Positions 8,394 to 19,450 of a stretch of DNA of 64,000 bases are shown here, piece after piece (the stretch's first letter is position 1; each line of letters opens with the position of its first letter). The DNA is from Dictyobacter aurantiacus (lineage in GTDB: Bacteria > Chloroflexota > Ktedonobacteria > Ktedonobacterales > Ktedonobacteraceae): NCBI RefSeq assembly GCF_003967515.1, contig NZ_BIFQ01000001.1:3906001-3970000 (forward strand), given 5' to 3'. The translations under genes and the position numbers were made by a program. Under the pieces are notes generated by a model, which was not told where the DNA came from, made no database searches, and was given only the letters and a program-made list of their open reading frames with translations.

Positions 8394-9923
8394 ATGTTCT
8401 GGGAATGTATGTTCCTCTGCCTGACAAGCGCGGGATGCATTTTGTTGTTCTTCGGTTGGAGGGGATACCGAGGTAAGTTAAGCCGGGGCAAGCCCGGCAC
8501 CTATGGGAGCGCGTTAAGCGGGGGTAAGCCTGGCACGTACATGGGGGTGTTGTGTTTGCTGGCGGTTTTGGTGGCGGGCTGTGATCGGGGGGGGGATTCG
8601 ACGCAGGCTACCCATACCGGTTCCACTCCTGTTACTACGAAGACGGCGGATGCATTGCCTTCGACCTCTCATACCTGGAATGACTGGTTTGCCTATCACC
8701 ATGACGCGACGCATGCCGGCTATCTACCATCGGTCCCTGATCCACAGCATCTGGCGCAGGCCTGGAAGACGAAGTTAGATGGCGCCGTCTATGCCGAGCC
8801 GCTGGTGGTTAAAAACCACGTCATCGTTGCCACCGAGAACGATACCATCTATTCGCTCGATCCTCAGACCGGCAAGGTTGGCTGGCAGACCAACGTCGGC
8901 ACTCCTGTGCAGCGTTCTACCCTGCCGTGCGGGAACATTGATCCACTGGGCATCACCGGTACTCCTGTATATGATCCAGATAGCGGCCTGATCTTCGCCG
9001 TCGCTGAGATTAGTGGGCCACAGCATATCCTGGTGGGCATCAATGCCGATTCGGGCAAGGTGCAGATGAGGCGCGTGGTCGATGTGGGGGGAATGGATCC
9101 TACGGTGTACCAGCAGCGCGCGGCCCTGGCGGTCGCCAACGGTCAGGTGTATATCGCCTATGGTGGCCTGGCCGGTGATTGCGGTCAATATATCGGTACG
9201 CTGGTCGCGGCCCGCACCAATGGACAGGGAGGACTGATCTTCTACCGTGTCCCTACGACCCGCGAAGGCGGCATCTGGACATCGCCTGGACCAACCATCG
9301 ACAAGGATGGGAATGTTTTTGTCTCGGTTGGCAATGGTGAGCAGACCAGCGGAGATTGGGATCACAGCGACTCCGTGTTGCGCCTGTCTCCCCAATTAAA
9401 GCTGATGGATGCCTTCGCGCCACAGGACTGGCAGGATGAGAACAGCCACGACACCGACCTTGGCTCTATGGGCCCTCTGCTGTTGCCCAATAACCAGCTG
9501 TTTATCTCTGGCAAATCCGGCAAGGGATATATCCTGCATGCCAACGCGCTAGGTGGCGTCGGCGGCCAGATCTCTGAAACGCGGATCTGTGATGGCCAGG
9601 CTATGGGTGGGGGAGCAACAGTAGGCTCGCAGATCCTGGTCCCCTGCAATGATGGCGTGCGCCGCGTCACGGTAAGCCCGGATGGGCATCTCTCCGTAGA
9701 TTGGCATATATCCGATATGAAACTGTCGCCCATCGTCGGCGGCCATACCGTCTATGGACTCGATACCGGCGGCACCCTCTACGCGGCTGACCTGACCAGC
9801 GGCAAAGTGCGTACCAGCATCAGCCTCTCCGAAGAGGTACCCCATTTCACAACCCCGACCCTCTCCGGTCGCACCCTGTTCATCGGCACCATGAACGGCG
9901 TCGCCGCCGTATCGCTGAGCTAG
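8394..9923 (+). CDS. PQQ-type beta-propeller lipoprotein with repeat DNA inside its 5' end
   Basis: 509 residues. The body (about 100-509) is a quinoprotein-like/BamB-like propeller: WKTKLDGAVYAEPLVV, VIVATENDTIYSLDPQTGKVGW, TLYAADLTSGKV. Such proteins act outside the cytoplasmic membrane as binding or scaffold proteins; no PQQ ligands were confirmed. A lipobox LVAGC (Cys63) follows MGVLCLLAVL, so residue 50 looks like the natural signal-peptide start. Yet the only good ribosome site (AAGGAG, 10 nt spacing) serves the ATG at 8394, and the frame stays open through two 37-bp copies of a dispersed repeat (8476-8545), encoding two GKPGTY peptides. Either start is possible; the longer form would carry two hydrophobic segments. 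Confidence 0.72.
   Translation: MFWECMFLCLTSAGCILLFFGWRGYRGKLSRGKPGTYGSALSGGKPGTYMGVLCLLAVLVAGCDRGGDSTQATHTGSTPVTTKTADALPSTSHTWNDWFAYHHDATHAGYLPSVPDPQHLAQAWKTKLDGAVYAEPLVVKNHVIVATENDTIYSLDPQTGKVGWQTNVGTPVQRSTLPCGNIDPLGITGTPVYDPDSGLIFAVAEISGPQHILVGINADSGKVQMRRVVDVGGMDPTVYQQRAALAVANGQVYIAYGGLAGDCGQYIGTLVAARTNGQGGLIFYRVPTTREGGIWTSPGPTIDKDGNVFVSVGNGEQTSGDWDHSDSVLRLSPQLKLMDAFAPQDWQDENSHDTDLGSMGPLLLPNNQLFISGKSGKGYILHANALGGVGGQISETRICDGQAMGGGATVGSQILVPCNDGVRRVTVSPDGHLSVDWHISDMKLSPIVGGHTVYGLDTGGTLYAADLTSGKVRTSISLSEEVPHFTTPTLSGRTLFIGTMNGVAAVSLS
8476..8545. repeat. Two tandem copies of the GGGGCAAGCCCGGCACCTAC-type repeat within an ORF
   Basis: Units begin with GTTAAGC at 8476 and 8513 (period 37) and contain GGGGCAAGCCCGGCACCTAT and GGGGTAAGCCTGGCACGTAC. 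The same core occurs between genes at 10804-10896, 12718-12775, 52358-52420, 58507-58659 and 62318-62375. Confidence 0.78.
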
Positions 9924-9935
9924 CAGAGAGAGCAG

Positions 9936-9988
9936 GATATATCATGAAAAGCCGAATGCACAACGCGTCCGGCTTTTCATGATATATC
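9936..9988. terminator. Palindromic bidirectional terminator between convergent genes
   Basis: Perfect 19-bp arms 9936-9954 (GATATATCATGAAAAGCCG) and 9970-9988, with a 15-nt loop. It lies between the lipoprotein stop (9923) and the stop codon of the convergent gene (9995). Confidence 0.75.
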
Positions 9989-9994
9989 CCCCAC

Positions 9995-10525
9995 CTATTT
10001 TTCGGCGTCGATATTTTGCTCGACCCAGAGCATAACTTGCTTATACGAGATCTTGTTCTGCGACATCAAGGGGCGGATGGCAGGATGGCGCGTGACCTGA
10101 TCGATGAGGCGATCGCGATTCTCTGGCGCCAGGCTGGCGGGATACTGGGCGCTGGCATTCTCGATCATCTCCTGGATAATCTGTTGCGCGATCGTTTCAG
10201 GCGCAACGCTGGGAGCGGGCGTCATGGTGGGCTGGGACGGCGTCTGTGGGGGAGGGGGAGCGACCGGCGCGGCGGCCACCGCTGGCGTCGTCGGAGCATC
10301 GGCGGTCGTGCTGGCCTGTGGTGTAGCTACCGGCGGCGGGGTCATCACCGGTGCCTGGGGACCGGCACCGGCGGGTGGGTTGACCTCATTCAGCCAGTGC
10401 TGCAGCTCGCGTACCTGCTGCGCATCCAGTTGCAGAGGACGCAACAGGGTGGGAGCCTGAATCTGAAGCGCTCCCTCCTCATCGAGATTGACCGAATACA
10501 TGCCAAGCTGTTTCTTACTCCTCAT
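9995..10525 (-). CDS. Unknown protein with Pro/Ala/Thr-rich central linker
   Basis: About 176 residues, not recognised. An N-terminal part (residues 1-50: MYSVNLDEEGALQIQ, then LRPLQLDAQQVRELQHWLNE) looks like a small alpha/beta domain. It is joined by an about 65-residue linker rich in Pro, Ala, Thr and Val to a C-terminal helical part (QQIIQEMIENASAQYPASLA ... MLWVEQNIDAEK). No signal peptide or membrane segment. The ATG at 10525 is chosen because AAAGGACACCGTG precedes it; the frame runs upstream to 10657 but without a better start. The domain-linker-domain plan suggests an adaptor, but no function is assigned. Confidence 0.6.
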   Translation of the reverse strand: MRSKKQLGMYSVNLDEEGALQIQAPTLLRPLQLDAQQVRELQHWLNEVNPPAGAGPQAPVMTPPPVATPQASTTADAPTTPAVAAAPVAPPPPQTPSQPTMTPAPSVAPETIAQQIIQEMIENASAQYPASLAPENRDRLIDQVTRHPAIRPLMSQNKISYKQVMLWVEQNIDAEK

Positions 10526-10597
10526 CACGGTGTCCTTTCTTATCGCTACTGTCCAGAAGACACAGGCTGCTCCATTCAGAAAAAGAGAAGAGATTGT

Positions 10598-10631
10598 GAG
10601 ATCCAGGCTTGTCAATGCAAGCCTGGATCTC
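10598..10631. repeat. Perfect 14-bp inverted repeat upstream of the linker protein
   Basis: Arms 10598-10611 (GAGATCCAGGCTTG) and 10618-10631 with a 6-nt loop. It lies about 75 bp upstream of the start codon at 10525 on the minus strand, so it could be part of the leader or the terminator of an upstream transcript. Confidence 0.6.
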
Positions 10632-10729
10632 ATCTTTCTGTTTATCGTACCATACAACCGGCGCTATTTCCAAAGGGTTTTGCGTGAGGCTCTTTTTTTT
10701 GTGCGGCGCTGCCTACGGCAGCACACAAT

Positions 10730-10788
10730 ATTGAGAGTGTTGCTGGAAAATGGGTGCGTCGCACCCATTTTCCAGCAACACTCTCAAT
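10730..10788. terminator. 59-bp perfect palindrome downstream of the aldo/keto reductase
   Basis: Arms of 29 bp, 10730-10758 (ATTGAGAGTGTTGCTGGAAA...) and 10760-10788, pair around a single base at 10759. It is about 100 bp 3' of the minus-strand reductase stop codon. Confidence 0.7.
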
Positions 10789-10803
10789 GAGCAGTGCACC
10801 AAT

Positions 10804-10896
10804 CCGGGGCGAGCCCGGTGCTTACGGGGAAACATGGGTGGCCGGGTACCGGGTCGCGGAGCTTCAAAGCCGGAGCAAGCCCGGCACCTACGATGC
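10804..10896. repeat. Two copies of the 63-bp GC-rich dispersed repeat
   Basis: CCGGGGCGAGCCCGGTGCTT and CCGGAGCAAGCCCGGCACCT lie 66 bp apart, separated by the spacer GGCCGGGTACCGGGTCGCGG. The reverse complement matches the array at 58507-58659 almost base for base. It ends at the stop codon of the reductase gene (10888), so the last codons of that gene lie in or beside the repeat. Confidence 0.78.
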
Positions 10897-11841
10897 GCTG
10901 ACCTGGTCGAGGGCTTCGCCTTCTTCCTGGGTGAGGCGGAGGGAGACCGATTGGAGCATTTCTCTGGTCTGCTCTACGGAGGTGGCGCTGGCGATGGGAG
11001 CGGTGATGCCAGGACGGCTAATGATCCAGGACAGGGCGACCTGCGCGATGGAGGCGTCGTGCTCATGGGCGATGCGCTCAAGCTGGTCGAGCACCTTGAA
11101 GCCCTTCTCATTCATATAGTTTTTCTGGATACCCTGGGCGCGCGGCGTGGATGGGAGATCCTGGCCGGAGCGGTACTTGCCAGTCAGGAAGCCGCTGGCC
11201 AGTGATGAGTAGGTGATGACGCCGATCTCTTGTTCGAGGCAGAGAGGCTCAATCTCACTTTCATAGGTGGCGCGGTTGAGCAGGTGATAGGGTGGCTGAA
11301 TGCACTCGTAGCGACCATAGCCCTGTTGCAGACTCACCCTTAACGCGGTGGTGAGCCGCGCGGCCGTGTAGTTGGAGGCCCCGATATAGCGTACCTTGCC
11401 AGCTTTGATCAGATCATTAAAGGCCTCCAGCGTCTCTTCCAGTGGCACGCTTTCGTCGTCGACGTGGGCCTGATAGAGATCGATATAATCGGTCTGCAGG
11501 CGGCGCAGCGAATCTTCTACGCCCTGCATGATATGCTGGCGTGAGAGGCCCTTCCCACCATTGCCCATGGACGCGCCGACCTTGGTAGCGATAATCATCC
11601 GCTCACGATTCTTACGCTGCTTGAGCCACTTTCCCAGGACCTCCTCGGACTCGCCACCGCTATGGCCGGGGACCCAGGCGGAATAGGCATCGGCGGTATC
11701 CACGAAATTGCCCCCGCCTTCCACGAAGGTATCCAGCACACTGAACGAGGTTGGCTCATCACAGGTCCAGCCAAATACATTGCCGCCCAGGCAGAGGGCC
11801 GATACCTCTAGATCCGTACGTCCAACTTTCCGCGTAATCAT
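10888..11841 (-). CDS. Aldo/keto reductase
   Basis: 317 residues, the normal length for an AKR (beta/alpha)8 barrel. The catalytic tetrad is visible: Asp48 and Tyr53 in FVDTADAYSAW, Lys in MIIATKVG and His in YQAHVDD. The C-terminal NADPH-binding part contains GITAPIASATS. It reduces a carbonyl with NADPH; the sequence resembles the YajO/general-stress-protein-69 type, with unknown substrate. Start ATG at 11841 with AGAAGGAAT upstream. The 3' end abuts a dispersed repeat. Confidence 0.9.
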   Translation of the reverse strand: MITRKVGRTDLEVSALCLGGNVFGWTCDEPTSFSVLDTFVEGGGNFVDTADAYSAWVPGHSGGESEEVLGKWLKQRKNRERMIIATKVGASMGNGGKGLSRQHIMQGVEDSLRRLQTDYIDLYQAHVDDESVPLEETLEAFNDLIKAGKVRYIGASNYTAARLTTALRVSLQQGYGRYECIQPPYHLLNRATYESEIEPLCLEQEIGVITYSSLASGFLTGKYRSGQDLPSTPRAQGIQKNYMNEKGFKVLDQLERIAHEHDASIAQVALSWIISRPGITAPIASATSVEQTREMLQSVSLRLTQEEGEALDQVSAS

Positions 11842-12212
11842 AAAATATTCCTTCTTTCTATGGCACCAACTTTTCTATATATATTATTGCACCTCACTGT
11901 ACCTCTGTGGTGCGAGCATGTAGAACCGAATCGGCCGGGGACAGGGATCGCAAGCGGACAGGCGACCTCAGGATCTTTAACGAAATAAGAAGGGAAAAAA
12001 ATCGTGTGCCAGAATACGAACATATATCCTCGTAGGCGGCGTTTCGGGCTTCGGGGGCATTGAGGATGCCTCCGACGTTCTTGCTTGTGTGGGTACATTA
12101 ATCCGAAACGCTCACGAACATGTGGGTCACGGTTGGTGCATTAGAAACGAAACTTGTAGTTGATCAGTAATATGAACATAGGAAGCTTTTTGGAAAGATT
12201 GGAGAATGTCTT
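11842..12212. other. Divergent intergenic region with a decayed copy of the nested hairpin family
   Basis: About 370 bp between divergent genes. GAATACGAACATATATCCTC then GTAGGCGGCG near 12012-12042 resembles GAACACGATCATGTTCCCGT then AGGCGGCATAGG at 19859-19890. The complementary arm (CCGAAACGCTCACGAACATG near 12104-12123) is shortened. No promoter could be assigned with confidence. Confidence 0.45.
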
Positions 12213-12698
12213 ATGTCTGCGACCCAAACATTAGAAAATAGTCATCTTACAGTGCTTCAAGCGTTGGATGACTTACCGGAGCCAATGTGGGATATGCCGG
12301 GCGTCTGTGGAGAATGGTCTGCCAAAGATATTGTCGCTCATCTGACATCCTGTGAGCTTTTGTTGATCGATGTGTGCCAGACGGCACACGGTGAGAAGCC
12401 CTCGCCCTACCTTTTGCGCTGGGCGAATGATCTGCAAGCATTTAACGATGAGACCGTTGGGGCACGGCGCTACCAGACGGCGCAGCAGGTCATGAATGAG
12501 TATCAGGACGCGCAGGTCAGATCGAGCGATGCTCTGGCCTCGCTACCAGCCGACCTGGTTGAGAAAAAAGGCGTCCTGAACTGGTATAAAACGGGCGAGG
12601 CCAGCATCGCCGACCTGGTCGAAGGCTTCTCCCGGCATGCCAAACTACACAGCCAGCAGATCGTAGAATTCCGCACCGCCAACAAACAATTGGAATAA
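12213..12698 (+). CDS. DinB/ClbS-like four-helix bundle protein
   Basis: 161 residues, all-helical. The motif CGEWSAKDIVAHLTSCELLLID is characteristic of the DinB/DfsB/ClbS and mycothiol-dependent isomerase N-terminal superfamily, in which metal-binding histidines come from different helices. Candidates are His43 in IVAHL and the HAKLHSQ segment near the C-terminus. Members range from metal-dependent thiol transferases to ClbS-type resistance proteins; this one cannot be placed further. Start ATG at 12213 with TTGGAGAATGTCTT before it. Confidence 0.7.
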   Translation: MSATQTLENSHLTVLQALDDLPEPMWDMPGVCGEWSAKDIVAHLTSCELLLIDVCQTAHGEKPSPYLLRWANDLQAFNDETVGARRYQTAQQVMNEYQDAQVRSSDALASLPADLVEKKGVLNWYKTGEASIADLVEGFSRHAKLHSQQIVEFRTANKQLE

Positions 12699-12717
12699 CC
12701 CCCTCCCATCACCATGG

Positions 12718-12775
12718 GGTGGACGGGGCGGTCGGGTACGGAAAGCCGGGGCGAGCCCGGCACTACGGCTCGCGT
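12718..12775. repeat. Single copy of the 63-bp GC-rich dispersed repeat
   Basis: GGTCGGGTACGGAAAGCCGG then GGCGAGCCCGGCACTACGG. On the minus strand the CTACGG end supplies the TAG stop codon and last residues of dhaM (12763), so repeat and gene overlap. Confidence 0.7.
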
Positions 12776-13176
12776 TCTTGTTTGCCTTTGGGCATCTCGT
12801 GGCCATTGTCGGCGGCCTCGGCTACCTCGGCCAGGGTGCTGCCAGCGGACGCTTCAACCGCCGCCAGCACGGCTCCTTCAACCAGAGGGGCCGTGCTGAT
12901 GATGATGTTCTGGCGTTCAGAGGGGTCCAGCTGCTCCAGCGCCATCTCGGTGACCATGACGGCGCTGCCCAGGTCGAGCAGGACCAGCGTGCCCTCGGGA
13001 TTGGACGCCTTCTGCAGGGCGGCGATCACCTTATCAAGTGAAGTGCCGACCGAGCCGTCGTCGGTGCCACCGGCGACGGCGATCGTAACCTCTCCCATCG
13101 ACATCTGTTCGGCCAGTTCGGCTACGCCCTCGGCCAGGCGAGCGCTATGTGAAACAATGACAATACTAACAGCCAA
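12763..13176 (-). CDS. dhaM: Dihydroxyacetone kinase phosphotransfer subunit DhaM (EIIA-Dha)
   Basis: 137 residues matching the mannose-class EIIA domain of DhaM. His10 in VIVSHSARLAEG is the expected phosphorylation site, and GGTDDGSVGTS and LVLLDLGSAVMVTEMAL are family hallmarks. DhaM passes phosphate from the PTS proteins EI/HPr to ADP on DhaL, which lets DhaK phosphorylate dihydroxyacetone. It is a single-domain form without fused HPr or EI. No ATG is available; the TTG at 13176, with GAAGAAAAG upstream, is the likely start. The gene is last in the dhaK-dhaL-dhaM series and its stop codon lies inside a dispersed repeat. Confidence 0.9.
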   Translation of the reverse strand: MAVSIVIVSHSARLAEGVAELAEQMSMGEVTIAVAGGTDDGSVGTSLDKVIAALQKASNPEGTLVLLDLGSAVMVTEMALEQLDPSERQNIIISTAPLVEGAVLAAVEASAGSTLAEVAEAADNGHEMPKGKQEREP

Positions 13177-13261
13177 TGTCTTTTCTTCTTTCCAGGGGAC
13201 CCGCTCCCCATAGCCCTTCTATTCTACTTCTTTCACACAGATAAAGTTCGATGATCACTCA

Positions 13262-13894
13262 CTAAGCCGCCAGGATATCTGAGAATGCCTGCAGGATCAG
13301 CCAGCACGAGGTGGCGCCCGGGTCCTGGTGTCCCGCGCTGCGCTCTCCCAGGTAGCTGGCCCGGCCCTTGGTGGCGACCATGTCGATCGTGCTCTTCATG
13401 CCGGTCTCGGCGGCTACTGCCATGCGCTGGAGCACCTGCGCCGGGGGCAGCTGGTCGGAAGCGGCCTGTTTGCCCGCTTCGATGGCCGGTATCAGCGCGT
13501 CCAGCATGGTCTTCTCGCCGGCCTGCGCCTTGCCACGGGTCTTTACGCCCTCCAGGGCGGCATCAAATAAGGCAATCACGTCCGGGGTTTCCAGGGATTG
13601 CTTGCCGGCGGAGGCCATGCCCGCGCGTAGGAAGGCGGTGCCATACAGTGGGCCACTGGCCCCTCCGACGGTAGAGACCAGAGTGGTGCCGACGGTTTTG
13701 AGCAATGCGCCAATGTCGGCGTTGCTCAGGCTGGCAAGTTTAGCGCTGACCGCTGTAAAGCCGCGATCCATGTTGCTGCCGTGATCGGCGTCGCCGATGG
13801 CGGAGTCCAGTTGTGTCAGGTATGCACTGTTCTCGTGCAGCACCTGTGTGGAACGCTGCAGCCAGCGCAGGATATCCTCATGGGTAACAGGCAT
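13262..13894 (-). CDS. dhaL: Dihydroxyacetone kinase nucleotide-binding subunit DhaL
   Basis: About 210 residues. The Mg-ADP site is seen in DSAIGDADHGSNMDRGF, with GGASGPLYG and KTMLDALIPA further on, all typical of the DhaL helical barrel. DhaL holds ADP as a cofactor that is phosphorylated by DhaM. The ATG at 13894 is chosen because GGAGGAAACC precedes it directly; the longer frame would start at TTG within that ribosome site. It lies 30 bp after dhaK and is clearly co-transcribed with it. Confidence 0.93.
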   Translation of the reverse strand: MPVTHEDILRWLQRSTQVLHENSAYLTQLDSAIGDADHGSNMDRGFTAVSAKLASLSNADIGALLKTVGTTLVSTVGGASGPLYGTAFLRAGMASAGKQSLETPDVIALFDAALEGVKTRGKAQAGEKTMLDALIPAIEAGKQAASDQLPPAQVLQRMAVAAETGMKSTIDMVATKGRASYLGERSAGHQDPGATSCWLILQAFSDILAA

Positions 13895-13924
13895 GGTTTC
13901 CTCCAAAATTCCTGTAATGCACGT

Positions 13925-14926
<1,002 letters not shown>

Positions 14927-14990
14927 TGCCTTTTCCTTTCGGTCCTATCGTATGACATTCCCTGTTGACGAAGAGTGCGAATGGGCCTCG

Positions 14991-15078
14991 TAGGTTCGGC
15001 CCTCGCGGCCGATTTCCCCTCCACGCACGAAAACCTTCCCCAAACGCGAGGAGAAATCGGCCGCGAGGGCCGAACCTA
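14991..15078. repeat. Long inverted repeat between glpD and dhaK
   Basis: 31-bp arms 14991-15021 (TAGGTTCGGCCCTCGCGGCC...) and 15048-15078 differ at one position. A single arm-like fragment, TTGGCCGCGAGGGCTGAACC, recurs at about 20161-20180. It could attenuate transcription between glpD and dhaK. Confidence 0.72.
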
Positions 15079-15142
15079 TGGTGGTTGTTTCTTTTGCGCG
15101 TTCATTTTCTCTCGCATTCTCTCAATGTGATCGTATTGAGCT

Positions 15143-16828
15143 TTATATCTGGTGTTTTTCGGCCGTGACCTGGTTCTGGATCTGTGAGAGATAGGTTTGT
15201 GTTAGTTGTTGTTGCTCACTGGAGGGCCAGTTGAGTTCCTGGGCCATCAGGTGGGTGACTTCGTCAACGACGCCCTGGCCGCGTTCGCGATCTTCGAGTA
15301 CGATCGAGGTGCGGCGCGACAGGATGTCGGCGGGTTTCATGGCCATCTCGTAGCGGCAGGCGTAGATGACCTCGGCCTTGATGTAGGGGAGATCATCGAT
15401 CAGGCGTAGGCCCAGCCCAGGATCATGTTCGACCAGGTCCATGATGATGGTGGCGTTCGAGCCATAGGCGCCACCCAGGTGCTGGATAATGTTTGAGCTC
15501 AGGCCAAGACGCGTGCCACGCCTCTGCAGTTCGTGCTGGGTCAGGGGCCAGGCCGCGCTTCCCTGCAGGGGTAGTGACTCGGTGGGATGCACCGGCTTCA
15601 CGCTATCGCGGCGGTTGATCAGGTCCAGCATATCCTGCGCCATGCGGCGATAGGTGGTGAGCTTGCCGCCCGTGATCGTCACCAGTCCCGAGGGACTCTC
15701 GATGACGGCATGGGTGCGCGACAGCTTCGCGGTCGAGGCGTTCTTCTGCCGTGGCTTGACCAGTGGACGATAGCCGGCGTAGGTGCTGATAATATCGTCT
15801 TCGCTTATGCTGACCGTGAGGTAGCGGTTCAGATATTTCAGCAGGTATGAGATATCATCCTGGGAAGCGGTGGGATGGTTGAGATCGCCGGTGCCGGTGT
15901 CGGTGGTGCCGTAGATGGCGCGCGACTCCCAGGGGACGATGAACAGAATGCGCTTATCCTCGGTCTCAGGGAGGACGATGGCGTCATCACCCAGCTGCAG
16001 CTGTTCGCGCGAGAGGACCAGGTGGACCCCTTTGCTGGGCTCGACCAGCAGCTCGGGCGTCTCTTCGGCCAGCGACTCTACCTGTTCGGAGAAGACGCCG
16101 GTGGCGTTGACGATGTGGCGGGCGCGCACCGTAAACTGCTGATCGCCGATGACGTCGTGGACGATGGCCCCGGTAATGCGATTATTCGCCTTCTCAAAGC
16201 CGGTGACCTCGGTGTAGTTGGCGATCAGCGCGCCTGAGCGGACCGCCGTATGCAGTACGGCCATGGTCAGGCGGGCGTCGTTGGTCTGCCCATCGTAGTA
16301 GATGAAGCCCTCTTTCAGTCCCTCGGACACCAGGGTCGGGGCGCGCTCCAGGACCTCCTGGCGGCTGATATGATGGTGGCGTGAGATGTTGCGGCGGCCA
16401 GCCAATCCATCATACATCCACAGTCCGGCATCCAGCAGGCGATTCAGACCGATCCCTTTGGGAGTGGTGAAGGGCATGCCGACCGGGTGTTTGTCGCCTT
16501 CATAGATCGGCAGCACAAAGGCGACCGGGGAGACCAGGAAGGGCGCGTTTTGGAGCAGCAGTCCGCGTTCAACCAGGGCCTCATGCACCAGGGAGATGTC
16601 GAAATTGGGCAAATAGCGGATACCGCCATGAACAAGTTTGGTTGATTTGCTGCTGGTGCCGCTGGCAAAATCAGCCTTCTCAACGAGGGCGACCGAGTAG
16701 CCGCGTGCCACGGCGTCGAGCGCGACGCCCGCGCCGGTGACACCGCCGCCGATGACCAGGATATCAAATGTGTTATGCGCCAGTTCGTTGAGATTGGACG
16801 CGCGTTCGCGTGCGGATAGGGGTTGCAT
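15143..16828 (-). CDS. glpD: Glycerol-3-phosphate dehydrogenase, FAD-dependent
   Basis: 561 residues, full length. N-terminal dinucleotide-binding motif DILVIGGGVTGAGVALDA, the GlpD signature GTSSKSTKLVHGGIRYL, and the conserved segments IYGTTDTGTGD and ITGGKLTTYRRMA. It oxidises sn-glycerol-3-phosphate to dihydroxyacetone phosphate and passes electrons to the quinone pool, as a peripheral membrane enzyme. ATG at 16828. It lies between glpF and dhaK in the same orientation. A 16-bp inverted repeat precedes it. Confidence 0.95.
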   Translation of the reverse strand: MQPLSARERASNLNELAHNTFDILVIGGGVTGAGVALDAVARGYSVALVEKADFASGTSSKSTKLVHGGIRYLPNFDISLVHEALVERGLLLQNAPFLVSPVAFVLPIYEGDKHPVGMPFTTPKGIGLNRLLDAGLWMYDGLAGRRNISRHHHISRQEVLERAPTLVSEGLKEGFIYYDGQTNDARLTMAVLHTAVRSGALIANYTEVTGFEKANNRITGAIVHDVIGDQQFTVRARHIVNATGVFSEQVESLAEETPELLVEPSKGVHLVLSREQLQLGDDAIVLPETEDKRILFIVPWESRAIYGTTDTGTGDLNHPTASQDDISYLLKYLNRYLTVSISEDDIISTYAGYRPLVKPRQKNASTAKLSRTHAVIESPSGLVTITGGKLTTYRRMAQDMLDLINRRDSVKPVHPTESLPLQGSAAWPLTQHELQRRGTRLGLSSNIIQHLGGAYGSNATIIMDLVEHDPGLGLRLIDDLPYIKAEVIYACRYEMAMKPADILSRRTSIVLEDRERGQGVVDEVTHLMAQELNWPSSEQQQLTQTYLSQIQNQVTAEKHQI

Positions 16829-16842
16829 AGCTTGTTACTTTC

Positions 16843-16905
16843 ACGAAAATACAGCGGATGGCTGGAGGATGCTAGCGCCTCTCTGCTCTTCCACTGTATT
16901 TTCGT
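16843..16905. repeat. Inverted repeat in the glpF-glpD gap
   Basis: Arms 16843-16858 (ACGAAAATACAGCGGA) and 16890-16905 match at 15 of 16 positions, with a 31-nt loop. It lies just upstream of the glpD start on the minus strand and could be a leader hairpin. No T-run follows it. Confidence 0.6.
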
Positions 16906-16933
16906 CCTTTCATCCAAAAACTATGATAAAGCG

Positions 16934-17827
16934 CTAATCTACTGCCGGTTCACGGACGGCTTCACCGCGAGAGATAGCATCGCCAGATTGCTGAAGCTTT
17001 TTGGCTTCGATCACCTTGCCTATCGTGAAATCATAGATAAAGGCTCCGGCGACACCCCCCAGGAGTGGAGCGACGATTGGAATCCAGGTGTATGAAGTCA
17101 GGCTGCGGCCACCATCAACCAGGGCGATCCAGAGACGCGGACCAAAGTCGCGGGCCGGATTGATCGCGTAACCTGTGTTGAGTCCGAACGAGGCGCCAAT
17201 CGCGACGATCAGGAAGCCGATGATCAATGGGTTGAGGTTCGCCTGCACCGGCTGGTTGCGCGCATCGACAATGGCAAAGATTAAGCCGACCAGCAAGGCC
17301 GTACCTACGAATTCGTCGCAGAAGGCCCCGAAGGTTCCTACAAAGAACTTGGGACTGGTATAAAAGACACCGCCTGCTTCACTGGTAATTGTACCACCTT
17401 TTGCCGCCGCCAGGCTGACGGCGTGATCAATCGCTCCTCTATATACGAAGAAGAGGATGGCGGCGGCTATAAACGCGCCCAGCATCTGGGCTCCCATGTA
17501 GGGGAGGACCTTGTTCCAGGCGAATTTGCCGCGTACCGCGAAGCCCAGGGTGACGGCTGGATTGAGGTGGGCGCCACTGATGGCGCCGGCTACGTAGATG
17601 CCGAGCATGACCGCCAGGCCCCAGCCCAGGGCGATTACGATCCACTGGTTGGCGAAGGGCGTCGGCGTCGTCGGGCTCCCGTTGGGTCCCAGCGTGTTGA
17701 AGAGCGCGAATGTGGCGACGCAGCCATCTCCAAACAGCAAAAGGATCATGGTGCCGATGAACTCGGCGACGCATTCCCCTAACGTACCTGCCATCGGTGA
17801 GGTACTATTAACAACGGGCCTTTCCAT
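16934..17827 (-). CDS. glpF: Glycerol facilitator / aquaglyceroporin
   Basis: 297 residues with six membrane segments and the two half-helix NPA motifs GAHLNPAVT and GYAINPARDFGPR. Asp after the second NPAR is the residue that marks glycerol facilitators rather than water-only channels. It lets glycerol diffuse across the cytoplasmic membrane; GlpK then traps it by phosphorylation. The ATG at 17827 is preferred over upstream starts because GGGAG lies 8 nt before it. It lies 117 bp after glpK. Confidence 0.92.
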   Translation of the reverse strand: MERPVVNSTSPMAGTLGECVAEFIGTMILLLFGDGCVATFALFNTLGPNGSPTTPTPFANQWIVIALGWGLAVMLGIYVAGAISGAHLNPAVTLGFAVRGKFAWNKVLPYMGAQMLGAFIAAAILFFVYRGAIDHAVSLAAAKGGTITSEAGGVFYTSPKFFVGTFGAFCDEFVGTALLVGLIFAIVDARNQPVQANLNPLIIGFLIVAIGASFGLNTGYAINPARDFGPRLWIALVDGGRSLTSYTWIPIVAPLLGGVAGAFIYDFTIGKVIEAKKLQQSGDAISRGEAVREPAVD

Positions 17828-17944
17828 AACTTGTTCTCCCATCGTGTAATGTTGGTCTACATGTGGTCGCAATACGAGGTTGAGATCCATATCCCGCCGT
17901 TACCAGATATGGATCTGTCAATGTATGAAGAATGGAGAGTATTG

Positions 17945-19450
<1,506 letters not shown>

